This document shows positions 1 through 11,213 of a stretch of 64,000 nt of DNA, piece by piece; position 1 is the stretch's first letter; the number at the start of each line of letters is the position of its first letter. The notes under the pieces were generated by a model that saw only the letters and a program-made list of their open reading frames with translations, ran no database searches and was not told the DNA's origin. This DNA comes from Oopsacas minuta (taxonomy: Eukaryota > Porifera > Hexactinellida > Lyssacinosida > Leucopsacidae). The stretch covers positions 558,001 to 622,000 of the forward strand of contig JAKMXF010000033.1 of NCBI GenBank assembly GCA_024704765.1, in the 5' to 3' direction. Position numbers and translations under genes: made by a program.

Positions 1-3000
1 GGAGGCTATACTCCTGTCTAGCACGCTTCTATCTGAAGAAGATGTAGTAGAAATTATTATGAGTAGAATACACCAGAATGATTGTTTTCCTGGAATGATA
101 TTCGATTCTTTAGACTGTTCATTTCTATCTGACGAATCTCAAGCAGCTAGAACAGTGTTGAAATCAATTCGTCATAGAGAGTTGTTCTATTTCGTTAATT
201 TAGAGTTTAATCCTGATGCAGCATGTGAGGCTAAACAGCTGAAAGAGGAAGAAGAAGCTGCTAAAGAGAGGGAGCTACTGGCTTCTGTATCTCCTGTAAT
301 AGATCCAGCATTGTTAGAACCTGAATTAGAATTGTCAGATGAAGAGGGATACGAGTTATTAAGTCAGGAAAGGAAAGACGCGATTAATCGCGCTATTGCC
401 AAGAAATGGCGAGCTGAAAGGGAGAAGAAGCGACTTGAAGAAGAAGAGAAAAGGAGAGAGCTAGAGCTACTAGAACAGAAAAGATTGATGGAAGAAGAAG
501 CCAAGAAAAAGGGCGGTAAGAAAGGACAGAAAAGTACATTTGCAAATTTAAAAGATGGATCAAACGAGAACTTCAAAGGTCTCAAACAAACACCATCTGT
601 TACATCAATGGCCCAACAACAACAAACTCCAGCTCCAGCCCCTACTAGCCCTACTCCCAGCAGACCAGGTTCTGTCACAAGTGGTAGCACCATAAGACGA
701 GCTGCTAAGAATGCTGCTATTATCAGTAAAGTTATTGGTCTAGTTGATCAGGCCCCTCCCCCTGAAGAGGACGAAATGTCTGCCCTGTACACTAAATACG
801 AACGACACCTCCTATTAGCTCGTGGTGTTATAGAGCTATGGGATCCTGTTAAGATGGATACATACTCTCCTCCCGAGCCAGTTCAGCTACAACAGGATCA
901 TGAACCTGTAGTCAGCAGACAGCAGAAATTGAAGAAAGATTTAAAATTTAAAGACTTACCTTCTACAGGAATTGATCCTATGGCTGAATTAGAAACTTTA
1001 CTACAATCCAAACCTGAGAATATTGGGTTATCTTACTATGCTATCAATGGAGTTGGCACTAAAGAGTATATACATGTACAAATATGTGGTCTCCCGTGTG
1101 TTCCTACTCCAACAGAGCTATTGGATCGCCTGGGTATTGGTCCAGCCGGACCAAGGATACCTCCTCCTTTTGAGCTCAGTATGTTCAACTACCCAGTATA
1201 TAGACAACGTCCTATTCCCCCTGAAATGGAAAGACGCTTCTGTTTCGTGGCTCTACATCCAGATGATCCAAATGCTATAGACACTAAACTAGAGGAAGAA
1301 GAGCTTAAGAAACAGCAAGCTATTTCTCCTATCCAAGAGGAGGAGAAAGATCCACCGCCCCAGCCCCCCTCTCGTAAGTCTACTATATCTAGAGCTTCTC
1401 AGGAGAGTCAGAAAAAGACACGTGACGTATCCGGGAAGAAATCACAGAGGAAAAAGAGTCAGAAAGAACCGCGTAGTTCCACTCCCAAAGGCAGTGTCCC
1501 GTTAGATGAATCAGCCGCTTCAGATGACGTCATCACTACACCGGATACTCTCGTACCTGTAGGCCCTAAGAAACTGATCAAACATCGCTGGGTTATACCG
1601 GGACACGGCTCCACAACTCTAGGCATACAGTTCATGTCGAATGAAGTTGGAAACTATGATGAGACATTACATTTTGAGGTAATGGGTACTTCAAGACGTT
1701 ATCAGCTATACTGCAGAGGTCTATGTGCTGTTCCAGGTATATGTACAGATCCTAAGGTTATGTTTCCAGCTTGCAAACCGTCTAGGAAAATAGGAGAAAT
1801 TATCAAGAAACGGTTTGTGTTGAGTCAAGATTTGTATGATTTCGGTCCACTTTCCTACTTCCGGTCACGAGAAAGAAGGTTCCAATCCAAGCACCCAGAA
1901 AATATGGAAGATCTGACAATTCTTAATGACTCACCTCTCCAAGCTAACGTGACCTTCAAATTCAAAGACGATAACAACGCCACTACTTTTCTATTAGAAC
2001 CACCCAATCTATTACTCAATCCAGGAGAGAAGGGAAAGCTATCTATCTGGGCATATCCTAAACATCCTCATGAATTCAACGATACTCTAATGTGTTTTAT
2101 AGAGAATAATCCTAAACCAGTTGTATTCAAGATAAGAGCCGTATGTGTTAAGCCTGAACTCAAGTTAGATAGAAACGATTTCAAATTCGATAAAGTACTT
2201 CTTCACCGCAAGGAGAGTAGACAAATATTTTTAAAAAATCCTACACTACTTCCTGTATCATGGAAGTTAGCTACAGGAGAACGTAGCGTTATTTCTGAAT
2301 CTGATGCTGATATATACTCATTCAATCAAGAACAGGGTATTGTAGAGCCTCTCTCTGAATTTGCACTAGTTTGCTATTTCAGGTCACCACGTCCTACTGT
2401 CATTAAAAAGACTTTACGTCTCGAGGTATACTCCCTAGACAGCACAATTGGTCTCCTTACTAATGAAAATCTCACTCTACAAGTCGAAGCTTATGACGTA
2501 GCATTGGATATATCATTCCCGAAAGGCTCAGAAGGAAAACTAGAATTTCACCCTGTACGTATATTTGAAGAAGCTAAACAGGTCTGTCACGTCAAGAACA
2601 AAGGTAAATACGAGCTCCACTTTCAATTTGATTATGAGACAATCAAGGGAGTGTCAATGAGGAACTGCTTTGAGGTGTACCCGGCTAAAGGTGCCCTCCA
2701 AGCTGGAGAGAAGGCACAACCTACCACAGTTATATTCAATCCTAAACAAGCATTTAATCTCAGTAATGTAGCTGCTATGCGTTGTCACGTTATAGACCCT
2801 ACATATGGTGAGGTAATAGCTTCTATTCCAATACACGTGGAAGCACAAGCTGTATTCAGTGAGTTCAAAGTTCATCCTGTTAATGATATCAACTTTGGAC
2901 CTGTAGTTATGAATGCATCAGGAAAGCAGCAGAAAACTCTTACAATAGAGAATACAGGCTTATTTGAGTTCCGTTATAATATCATTAAACTGAGTAGCTT

Positions 3001-6000
3001 TATGTCACGGAGAGGTACAGGTGCTAGTAGGAAAGCAGCTAGATCAAGGCTTGATGATGCTCCACAGGGCCGAACTTCAGCTAAGGCTCTACCTAAAGGG
3101 AAGACAGGTCCAAGCGAGCAGCGATTAGAAGGACCACAAGCTCCAGTCAAGCAAAATTTCGGAGCTTTCACACTCAACCCAGCACACGCTATAGTACAGC
3201 CTGGACAGTCCCAACAAGTTACAATAGAGTGTCATCCTGAGAATATTGGATTCCATGAAGAGAAACTAATCATTGATGTAACAGACAAAAATCCAAATCC
3301 AAATCCAAATCCTGTAACCAAGAGTGCAGATATGCAGTATAGTCTTCTATGTGAAGCTTGTGTACCCAGTATAGAGAAAAGCATAGCTTCAATCTGTGAA
3401 GAACATCGTATATGTAAATCTCTCAAGTCACTGTCTGTGGGAAGTTTGTTGTTAAGAGGAGCTGGAGCTGGTATATTCTTCGAAGCAGAGAAGATATTCA
3501 GATTTAATACAATAGTAGTTGGTAGACAAATGGAAGCAAGATTTAGAATACAGAACACAAGTAAAGTACCTTGTGACGTCATTTGTATGCCTAAAGGTAT
3601 AGGTAGTCCTTTTAAACAGATGAAAGGTATGGGTGAAGTATTTGAGATTGAACCTTCAAAACTTCATCTTCTTCCACATTCACATAAGTTCGTAACAGTT
3701 ACATTTAGGCCACAAGCAATACAGCACTACCATTATAATTTCTCTGTATCTCTAGAGGGACCCGGTCACTTGTCTCGTGGGATGGGGCTGAACTTTGACC
3801 TCCAAGGGGAGGGGTCACTCCCCCAGGTAGCTGTCCTACAACCAGCAGCTACTGATCGTAACGGCAAACCTGTAATGATATTCAAACGTCTTGTTGTGGG
3901 TAAAACGCAGTATTTACCTCTTGTACTATCCAACATCGGTTCAATGTCCGCTATGATGAGTCTTAAGCTTGATGAACAAGCTAACGAGTTTACTATTAAA
4001 CCGATAATCCTACCTACATCATCTCCACAACCAGATCCTGATTTATCTGTTTCAGGTTATGGACAACATCTGGTGAATTTAGATCCTAATGATCAGTGTA
4101 CTTTTGAGCTTTGTTATTCCCCGAGAAAACCTGGAGAACATTGTTACAGTATAATACTACAGGTTCAAGATAATCCTTATGAACAAACGAAAATCCTACT
4201 ACTAGCAGAGAGTTATGTAGATGAGATTATTATTGATAACATCAGGGGAGCACATTACAGTCCACAGCTAGCAATGTCCTTAGATTCATCTCTCCTTAAG
4301 CCTATTAATGAGAACCACTTAGATTTCGGTAACAGTGCTGTTGGTGAAGAAAAGCAGTTAGTATTCTGCATCACTAATAATTCACAAGATGTTTTCAAGA
4401 TACATTTTGAGTCAATTCTACCATCTCTCACATTTACACCAAGCTCTGCTCACTTGCATGGTAATCGTTCTAAAGATATTCTAGTGACTTTCAAATCTGA
4501 TAAAGCTATAAATCACAATAGAGCTTCGGTTATATGTAAGCTACAAAAGATCCAGCTGATCGATAAGGATAGTATTGATTGGGATGATAGGATGAAGGTT
4601 ACTAGGTGGGTACCCGTATATACTGGTAAACATCAAGAAGAGGATCGTATGAGTATTGTCAGTGGGACACATCCACCTCCTACCGCTTCTGGTCACAGTT
4701 CTACCGTCCACCTCATTGGACATGTTCCTCCCTCTCCTATAGCAGTTAAGAGGAAGCGGATAACAGAGATTGAGAAAGAACCTGCTTACCAGGACATTCC
4801 TAGCTCTAGTAGACAGATAGAACTATTTATTACTGCATTAGCAGATCTACCAAGAGTAGAACCCAGCGTTACTGATATACATCTTAAAGATACTATGATG
4901 TTCCAGTCAAGGAAATATAGTTTTGAGCTCAGAAACGTGAGTCAGGTTACAGCACACTTTGAATGGTTATTAGAATCAGATATGTACCCAGAGCCTGTAC
5001 CATTTGAACAGGACCAAACAGAAAGATTTGAGAATCTCTACCTCAGCATTACACCAGCAACAGGAGATATACCCCCTCAAGAACACGTTAATATTACACT
5101 AAAATTCTCTCCTGCTGACGTCATCCAGCTACAAGCTAAACTATTAGCTCGTATCAAGAACTTACCCCCAGCTAGTTCTGACATTGAAATTACATTATTA
5201 GGAGAGAGTGTTATGCCTTATTGCCATTTCGATCTTCCAACAGTTAGCTACTCTCAGCTAGCGAATACTCTTGACATTAAAACTAGTACTACATCTTATA
5301 CAACGCCCCTGAACTCGGCTACACGTGTGCTTACATTTGAGACATGTGGTGTTGGTGTTACAGTATCTAGATCATTCCATGTTATCAACCCTACTAATCT
5401 GACTTATGATTTCGTATGGCAACCAGACCTGAAGGAGGATGTTAGAAAACCTTTTATCTGTCTAACCAAGACTGGCAGCATTACTGGTGGTAAAAAATTC
5501 GAAATGACATTTGAATTTCTTCCCTCTACAGCTGATTATGAGGAGTGTTTATGGAAGTTTACGATACCTAGTCTAGCTCTTATGGTCCCACTCCTATTTA
5601 TAGGTTACATCGTAGAGCCTAAGGTACTACTAGATAGAACATACCTACACTTCAAGCCTCAGTTAGTTAGTCAAGTGTGTAGAGAGTCTGTCTACATGAT
5701 TAATGATGAAGATCGTGCTTATACATTCTCTGTGAGAGAAGCTTCTTGTCACATGCCGGGACATCAGGCTAGTTTGACTGTCAATCCAATGTCAGGGACT
5801 ATCTTACCACATTCTAGACTCCCTATACTTATAACACTGCCTCTTAAGAAACAAGCAGAACACTCATTCAATCTTAAAATAGATGTTAAACATAATGCTA
5901 TACCTCTTCTATTGAATGTTAAGGCTAGTTCATTCCTGACTGATGCTACTTTAAAGGTTAGAAATTTCGCAGGAGATGAGATTGAGATATTTCCGGATAC

Positions 6001-8767
6001 AAAACAGAAATCTGATCAAACTTGTACAAATTTCGGTTCTGTTCAGCTCAATGAGAAGTCCTTACATACAGTTATACTGAATAATAACGGCCTATTTGCT
6101 TTTGACTATTTCTGGCGTTTATCTGAGAGATGCTTCAAAGCAGGAGGGAGTGAGAGTGAGGCAGGTCAGCTGGTTAACATCAACCCACAGAGCGGGAGGT
6201 TAGAGCCTCATACTTCTTGTCAGGCAGATCTATCTGTCTGTCCTACTGTCCCTATAAATCTAAAGGGTTGTAGCTTAGAATGTCATATCAAAGAAGGACC
6301 AACTTTCTCACTTGGTTTACTCGGGAAGGGTATCAAACCCTCTCTCTACTTCTCATTCACTAAATTTAACTTTGGGATGTGTTTCCTATACCATCCAGCT
6401 CTCCCATCTAACGTTACCACCCTGACCATAACTAATAACGAGGATAATCAAATCAGTCTAGATATACTTCCATTTACACTCCCTCACGTAATCATAAATT
6501 TCACTTCTATAATTCTTTCACCAGGAGCTAGTACTGAAGCAGAAATAACATTTTTGCCTCATGAGGCTGTTAAGTATCGTGACGTCATTGAGTTTAATAT
6601 TAATGGCATAACCAAACAACCAATTGAAATATTAGGACAAGGAACAGAGCTAAAATTAGAAGTTACAAAACCCCAGAAAAAATTGGTAAATTTCGGTGTT
6701 ATTCGAGTGAATGAGAAAGCTGACAAAACAGTTACAATCACTAATCTTGGTGCAGCAGCTGTTGAATTTAGCTTACAGCTGAAAGGCGGCACTCCTCCAG
6801 AAGTGTTAAAATTCACACCTTCTGAGAATATTTCTCTAAAACCTAATGGAGACAGTATTATCATAAATCTAACTTTCTGTCCCACATCAAGAATAGAACA
6901 ATTTACTGATGAGGTTCAATTCGAAGTTCTACGTCTCATCAAGCCTTTATTCATGGTATCGGGGTGTTGTCAAGATGTTGATATAAGACTAGCCACATCT
7001 CATATACCATTTGGACAGGTATGTCTCAATAGCAAGAGCTCCCGTCAGCTGCAGCTCTCTAACAAGGGAGATATCGGTGCGCATTTCAAATGGGACTTAG
7101 AAGCATTTAAACCGGATTTTACCATCACCCCCGTACAAGGCTACATCAGTCCTAAACTGGAAGTTATATTCTCAATAGAATTCTACCCCCAAGCCATCAA
7201 CAGTGATATCCGTTACGAGCATATTAAGTGTGAATTAGAAGGAACTAAGCCGCAGTACTTAACACTAACTGGTATGTGTAGTGATATACAACCTAAAGAG
7301 TCAATACAGTTTACTACACCAGTTCGTACCAGTGAATCTAAGCACCTGTCAATCAGTGTACCGAGAATTACCAATACAATTCACCTTAAGCCTAGTATAG
7401 ATGGTAACTCATGGTCAGGACCTGAGCTACTCACAATAGAACCTAATCAAACTAAAAACTACACGATCACATACCATCCGTTAGAGATGACGTCAGATCA
7501 CAGGAAACATGTAGGATCGATCTTCTTCCCCCTCCCTGAGGGGCAAGGACTTCTTTACAACCTGACGGGTGTCAGCGAGGCTCCGAAGCCGATAGACAGT
7601 CGCTCTGTAGACGTACCTTCTAAACTGAGACATACTGAATATCTCCCAGTAGCTAATTGGCTGACTACTAATCAAAGATTTAAAGTTTTTAGAGATATCT
7701 TAAAACCAGACCGTCCTGATATATCATTGTCTATTCAGGGTCAGGACTATATTGATGTACCAGGGAACTCTAAGAGAGAATACCAGTTACACTTCCACGC
7801 GTTTAAAGTAGGCACAACTTACATGCGGGTAACATTCAAGAACGAGGATACAGGAGAGTACTGTTTCTACTTACTAACGTTCAAGGCAGTATCAGCTGGT
7901 ACAATTGATGTTATTAATCTTGATACTACTGTCAGACAACGTGTTATACATACCATACGTGTGCATAACCCTCTACCAATACAAGTGAGTATATCCACTA
8001 ACTGCAGTCTGTATGATATCAGTCTACCGGCTCAATTTTTGGTTGGAGCACAGAGTGAAGGTACGTGTACTTTTGAGTACCTCCCTCTCAAATCTGGTGA
8101 GATATCTGGGGAAATATCTCTCACTAGTGCTGACCTCGGAATTTACCACTATACACTACATCTAACAGCACATCCTAGTCCTCCTGAACCTCCTGTAACA
8201 ATAGCAGGATATCTCGGCTCTACCACTGTACAGCCTGTTAGCTTTATTTCCTACGCTAAAGCTAACCGTATAGAGTACATTTGTAAGGTAGATCATTCAG
8301 ATTTTCATGTAGAGCGTACTGTACTAGCTGCTTCTGCAGCTGGAGGAATTGAGGTTCAAATAGATGTGAACTTTGAACCCTCTAGTCTGGGCACGATTAA
8401 CGCGATCCTCTCCGTATCCTCACAGTCAGGGGGAGAATATGTGATCCCTATCGTGGGAGAGTGTAACCTCCCCAATCCTCAGGGACCTTATGTTATAAAA
8501 GCAGGACACAGCGTGAATATTCCATTCAAAAATGTTTTCCCAGTTGCTGTTAATTATATTTACTCATTGGATAATCCTGCATTCCAATTCCGTGCTGTAG
8601 ATCAATTGAAGCCGAAGAAGAGCTATACAATAACAGTCACATTTGACCCGAAACAAGCAGATTCTTATGGCACAAATACTGGGAAACTTATAGCTAAATG
8701 TCCTCCAGGAAATGGAGACAGTCTCTCCAGTATTAGCTGGATATTCTACCTTAAAGGGATCATTTAA
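1..8767 (+). CDS. HYDIN: HYDIN, axonemal central-pair protein (C-terminal part, 5' end outside window)
   Basis: HYDIN is a giant protein of the ciliary central-pair apparatus, needed for normal beating. The reading frame is open from base 2, so the methionine at base 59 is internal. The residues before it (LSEEDVVEII) and the following GMIFDSLD resemble the end of HYDIN's adenylate-kinase-like insert. Then come a Glu/Lys-rich charged segment (about residues 60-150 from base 59), a low-complexity Pro/Ser stretch, and a long series of immunoglobulin-like ASH/MSP-type beta modules to the stop. The visible part is about 2,920 residues; vertebrate HYDIN is about 5,100, so the N-terminal half lies upstream. 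It is odd that 8.7 kb is uninterrupted by introns. A run of AAATCC repeats near 3293-3311 encodes a short Asn-Pro tract. The family is clear; exact orthology rests on overall similarity recalled from family knowledge. Confidence 0.88.
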   Translation, partial: EAILLSSTLLSEEDVVEIIMSRIHQNDCFPGMIFDSLDCSFLSDESQAARTVLKSIRHRELFYFVNLEFNPDAACEAKQLKEEEEAAKERELLASVSPVIDPALLEPELELSDEEGYELLSQERKDAINRAIAKKWRAEREKKRLEEEEKRRELELLEQKRLMEEEAKKKGGKKGQKSTFANLKDGSNENFKGLKQTPSVTSMAQQQQTPAPAPTSPTPSRPGSVTSGSTIRRAAKNAAIISKVIGLVDQAPPPEEDEMSALYTKYERHLLLARGVIELWDPVKMDTYSPPEPVQLQQDHEPVVSRQQKLKKDLKFKDLPSTGIDPMAELETLLQSKPENIGLSYYAINGVGTKEYIHVQICGLPCVPTPTELLDRLGIGPAGPRIPPPFELSMFNYPVYRQRPIPPEMERRFCFVALHPDDPNAIDTKLEEEELKKQQAISPIQEEEKDPPPQPPSRKSTISRASQESQKKTRDVSGKKSQRKKSQKEPRSSTPKGSVPLDESAASDDVITTPDTLVPVGPKKLIKHRWVIPGHGSTTLGIQFMSNEVGNYDETLHFEVMGTSRRYQLYCRGLCAVPGICTDPKVMFPACKPSRKIGEIIKKRFVLSQDLYDFGPLSYFRSRERRFQSKHPENMEDLTILNDSPLQANVTFKFKDDNNATTFLLEPPNLLLNPGEKGKLSIWAYPKHPHEFNDTLMCFIENNPKPVVFKIRAVCVKPELKLDRNDFKFDKVLLHRKESRQIFLKNPTLLPVSWKLATGERSVISESDADIYSFNQEQGIVEPLSEFALVCYFRSPRPTVIKKTLRLEVYSLDSTIGLLTNENLTLQVEAYDVALDISFPKGSEGKLEFHPVRIFEEAKQVCHVKNKGKYELHFQFDYETIKGVSMRNCFEVYPAKGALQAGEKAQPTTVIFNPKQAFNLSNVAAMRCHVIDPTYGEVIASIPIHVEAQAVFSEFKVHPVNDINFGPVVMNASGKQQKTLTIENTGLFEFRYNIIKLSSFMSRRGTGASRKAARSRLDDAPQGRTSAKALPKGKTGPSEQRLEGPQAPVKQNFGAFTLNPAHAIVQPGQSQQVTIECHPENIGFHEEKLIIDVTDKNPNPNPNPVTKSADMQYSLLCEACVPSIEKSIASICEEHRICKSLKSLSVGSLLLRGAGAGIFFEAEKIFRFNTIVVGRQMEARFRIQNTSKVPCDVICMPKGIGSPFKQMKGMGEVFEIEPSKLHLLPHSHKFVTVTFRPQAIQHYHYNFSVSLEGPGHLSRGMGLNFDLQGEGSLPQVAVLQPAATDRNGKPVMIFKRLVVGKTQYLPLVLSNIGSMSAMMSLKLDEQANEFTIKPIILPTSSPQPDPDLSVSGYGQHLVNLDPNDQCTFELCYSPRKPGEHCYSIILQVQDNPYEQTKILLLAESYVDEIIIDNIRGAHYSPQLAMSLDSSLLKPINENHLDFGNSAVGEEKQLVFCITNNSQDVFKIHFESILPSLTFTPSSAHLHGNRSKDILVTFKSDKAINHNRASVICKLQKIQLIDKDSIDWDDRMKVTRWVPVYTGKHQEEDRMSIVSGTHPPPTASGHSSTVHLIGHVPPSPIAVKRKRITEIEKEPAYQDIPSSSRQIELFITALADLPRVEPSVTDIHLKDTMMFQSRKYSFELRNVSQVTAHFEWLLESDMYPEPVPFEQDQTERFENLYLSITPATGDIPPQEHVNITLKFSPADVIQLQAKLLARIKNLPPASSDIEITLLGESVMPYCHFDLPTVSYSQLANTLDIKTSTTSYTTPLNSATRVLTFETCGVGVTVSRSFHVINPTNLTYDFVWQPDLKEDVRKPFICLTKTGSITGGKKFEMTFEFLPSTADYEECLWKFTIPSLALMVPLLFIGYIVEPKVLLDRTYLHFKPQLVSQVCRESVYMINDEDRAYTFSVREASCHMPGHQASLTVNPMSGTILPHSRLPILITLPLKKQAEHSFNLKIDVKHNAIPLLLNVKASSFLTDATLKVRNFAGDEIEIFPDTKQKSDQTCTNFGSVQLNEKSLHTVILNNNGLFAFDYFWRLSERCFKAGGSESEAGQLVNINPQSGRLEPHTSCQADLSVCPTVPINLKGCSLECHIKEGPTFSLGLLGKGIKPSLYFSFTKFNFGMCFLYHPALPSNVTTLTITNNEDNQISLDILPFTLPHVIINFTSIILSPGASTEAEITFLPHEAVKYRDVIEFNINGITKQPIEILGQGTELKLEVTKPQKKLVNFGVIRVNEKADKTVTITNLGAAAVEFSLQLKGGTPPEVLKFTPSENISLKPNGDSIIINLTFCPTSRIEQFTDEVQFEVLRLIKPLFMVSGCCQDVDIRLATSHIPFGQVCLNSKSSRQLQLSNKGDIGAHFKWDLEAFKPDFTITPVQGYISPKLEVIFSIEFYPQAINSDIRYEHIKCELEGTKPQYLTLTGMCSDIQPKESIQFTTPVRTSESKHLSISVPRITNTIHLKPSIDGNSWSGPELLTIEPNQTKNYTITYHPLEMTSDHRKHVGSIFFPLPEGQGLLYNLTGVSEAPKPIDSRSVDVPSKLRHTEYLPVANWLTTNQRFKVFRDILKPDRPDISLSIQGQDYIDVPGNSKREYQLHFHAFKVGTTYMRVTFKNEDTGEYCFYLLTFKAVSAGTIDVINLDTTVRQRVIHTIRVHNPLPIQVSISTNCSLYDISLPAQFLVGAQSEGTCTFEYLPLKSGEISGEISLTSADLGIYHYTLHLTAHPSPPEPPVTIAGYLGSTTVQPVSFISYAKANRIEYICKVDHSDFHVERTVLAASAAGGIEVQIDVNFEPSSLGTINAILSVSSQSGGEYVIPIVGECNLPNPQGPYVIKAGHSVNIPFKNVFPVAVNYIYSLDNPAFQFRAVDQLKPKKSYTITVTFDPKQADSYGTNTGKLIAKCPPGNGDSLSSISWIFYLKGII

Positions 8768-9116
8768 TCTGTAAACTCTCACACTACAACTTGTATCACT
8801 CATAACCTCTACTTGTATGTGACTATGTATTTATCAAATTATAATGTCAATTTCATTCATAATATTCATTTTATTCGGGAAGAAACGAATCATTGTTTAG
8901 CGAGGTTCACTTTTTATTTCCTAATAAATAATGTAATCTAAGAGTCCAAGAATTATCCTACCATGATCGTATACTTCATTTTCTCTCCGTTTTGCCCTGA
9001 GTACATCATTGACCATTCATTCATACATATATTCATAAATTATATATTTATTACACTTAACAGCATACAACTACAAATTTACAATAATTCTATATTGCAT
9101 ATCACGGACTTTTAGT
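8768..9116. other. Intergenic, convergent 3' ends
   Basis: AT-rich spacer between the stop of HYDIN (+) and the stop of the membrane protein gene (-). It contains AATAAA-like words on both strands (for example near 8930) that could serve polyadenylation. Nothing else is recognised. Confidence 0.5.
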
Positions 9117-10985
9117 TTATTTACAACACTTGAATAATTTCCCGAAGAAATTCTTCCAAAAGTAGTAGTTGGCCTTGGAGGGAAGTGTAACAATGAATAT
9201 ACAAATGATTAGAATTCTAATTAGAAACGCTTCAGCTATAAATAGCCATCCAGGATGAATAGTGTTAGTCTTATCAACCACGTAACATTTGTGTTCATAC
9301 TTATTTATGGCGTCATTTGTTCCGAACAGTGACTTGAAGGCATCTAATAGTGTATCGTATTCCTCTAGTTTATTATTCCGGTAGATAGATGATGGTCTTT
9401 GTGAGGTAAGACATTTGAACTCATCGGTGTATATCGCGAACAAATTCCCTTGGTAGATTATAATATACAATATGAGCCCGATTAGTAACGCCAGGCATAG
9501 CAGGAACATTATAATAGCATACAGCATTATCCTGTATTGCAATCCAGTCAACTTCGTACTGTTCGTCTTCAATTTCTCACTCCGTATGAAGTCCCATTTA
9601 ATCCTCGCTACAATGAGTGGAGTTAGTGTGAGTATACCGAGTGAAGAAGCGAATAATGGTATGAAGTATAGTATCAAACTAGGGAGAGATTCATCAATAT
9701 TATCACTGTCTGATACGATTAACCAAATGTATATTGACATGTAAGGACGACCATCTCTTAATGCTAAAGATCCTATGACGAATAGGATAGGAATAACGAT
9801 TGATATCACTAACTCCGTTACAATTATGCCGATTCGTATTTTATTATTTGCTTTGAGTTGAAGTGGATACATTAAGGTAAGGAGGAGGTTGAGTAATGTG
9901 AAGTTAACCCAGGAGTAAAATGCGAATATTCCAAAATGGAACAATGCTCCATACACGTTAAGTAGTATCAAATCAGATTGCGTATTATACTGCTTCTGAT
10001 AGGTAACAGATGGATCTGGTAAGTCAAATATAACCAACAGGACTACACAGAAAGATGCGAATGAATAGAGGAATAATATACTCGGCGCCAGTAGAGCCTC
10101 GAAGAACTTTCCTAATTTAGTCTGCCTTACTGCTAGTGTATTCTTATCAACGAAAAATGTTTTCAATAGAAAAGTAGTCAATGATAAAATGCTCGATATA
10201 AATCCGATAATGGCAATGCAAGCGTTTCCAATACGCATTGCAAACCGTCCTGCTTTCCCTGAAGGATGCCAATGGTGTACTATAAACCCATCCGGAACAC
10301 AGAATTGTTGTAAAGTATCAAATTCATATCCTTCTGGACATTCTACGTTCACTCCGAATACAATTCTTTCAAGTTTTATATCGTTATCGATCATTCCAGT
10401 TGTTGTGATGTTCAATATACTCACATTGCTTTTGTAGAAACGATCTTCATTCGAGAATGAAACATTTGAGAAATCAAACAGCAAATATTCCTCTGTTACA
10501 ACCAAATTAGGAGTAGCAAGTAGGATAGGGGCTAGGTAGGCAATGATGCTTCCTTCATTCGTACAATTCGTTTCATTACAATTGTTCATGGACAAGTTGA
10601 ATTTTCCGTTGTTTAAATCGTTAAGATAAATCTCATAAAGTTTGTAGATTTGTGAATCATTATTCACGAGTTGGCTCAAGAATATGTACACTATTGGCAA
10701 ATCATTAGACGACTTTGTTAAAGTCATGTTGAAATTTGAGTCACTAGAAATTTCACTTGGTTCTATTTGTTGATCCAGTAAGAAAATCGTACCTCCAGCT
10801 GCGATAAAGCTACTCCAGATTGTGACAACGACAATTATTGTTAGTACGGTTACGATAATTTTCTTACATAGAGTACTGCAACACTTCTTCTTTCTACCAG
10901 ATACATTTGTAATATTTATGATGTTGAAATCTTCCCGATGATTATCTCGGTTTGATAAAATCATAGCTTGCGGTGTCTCGCACAT
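9117..10985 (-). CDS. Orphan multi-pass membrane protein (one N-terminal plus about seven further helices)
   Basis: 622-residue intronless protein. Its parts in order: a short basic, Cys-rich cytosolic tail (KKKCC near 32-36); a first hydrophobic helix (about 43-70); an ectodomain of about 170 residues with many N-x-S/T sites and paired cysteines (NCNETNC, then a Cys-Pro-Glu-Gly segment); then a block of about seven helices from residue 250 to 612. The loop before the last helix is long and carries cysteines. The last helix is followed by a basic, aromatic tail. The topology recalls a GPCR, perhaps of Frizzled/secretin shape, but no diagnostic motif is convincing and I do not assign a family. 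It lies head-to-head with a broken copy of the RdRP gene start at 11214. A tandem pseudogene copy lies at 11802-13009. Confidence 0.7.
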   Translation of the reverse strand: MCETPQAMILSNRDNHREDFNIINITNVSGRKKKCCSTLCKKIIVTVLTIIVVVTIWSSFIAAGGTIFLLDQQIEPSEISSDSNFNMTLTKSSNDLPIVYIFLSQLVNNDSQIYKLYEIYLNDLNNGKFNLSMNNCNETNCTNEGSIIAYLAPILLATPNLVVTEEYLLFDFSNVSFSNEDRFYKSNVSILNITTTGMIDNDIKLERIVFGVNVECPEGYEFDTLQQFCVPDGFIVHHWHPSGKAGRFAMRIGNACIAIIGFISSILSLTTFLLKTFFVDKNTLAVRQTKLGKFFEALLAPSILFLYSFASFCVVLLVIFDLPDPSVTYQKQYNTQSDLILLNVYGALFHFGIFAFYSWVNFTLLNLLLTLMYPLQLKANNKIRIGIIVTELVISIVIPILFVIGSLALRDGRPYMSIYIWLIVSDSDNIDESLPSLILYFIPLFASSLGILTLTPLIVARIKWDFIRSEKLKTNSTKLTGLQYRIMLYAIIMFLLCLALLIGLILYIIIYQGNLFAIYTDEFKCLTSQRPSSIYRNNKLEEYDTLLDAFKSLFGTNDAINKYEHKCYVVDKTNTIHPGWLFIAEAFLIRILIICIFIVTLPSKANYYFWKNFFGKLFKCCK

Positions 10986-11213
10986 TTCTTGAAATTGTAT
11001 CGTTTGGAAATATATTTAGTTTGGAGATCTTTGTATTTCTATTTATAAGGTTTAACATATATTTTTCTCTGTATTACCTAGAATGATTGCGTCCGTTCGT
11101 TTATACGTAATTGTTGAGATCAGCTTCTGGGCAGATATATTATTTTGAAGTAAATGCTGACATGTTCATGTTATGTATCCTGGTTTATTTCCAAGAAATT
11201 AGCTCAATTTAGT
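10986..11213. promoter_or_regulatory. Bidirectional intergenic promoter region, copy 1
   Basis: 228 bases separate the divergent starts of the membrane protein gene (-) and the relic of the RdRP gene (+). Blocks here (TTCGTTTAtACGTAAT, CAGATATA, AAATTAGCTC) recur in the same order at 13010-13203 upstream of the intact RdRP gene. This shows that the spacer was duplicated together with both genes. A shared promoter is inferred from the divergent layout. Confidence 0.55.

Noticed and set aside
364-693. Minus-strand open frame inside HYDIN
   Set aside because: It is a shadow of the Glu/Lys-rich coding strand (runs of Ser and Phe). Other antisense frames inside long genes were dropped for the same reason.
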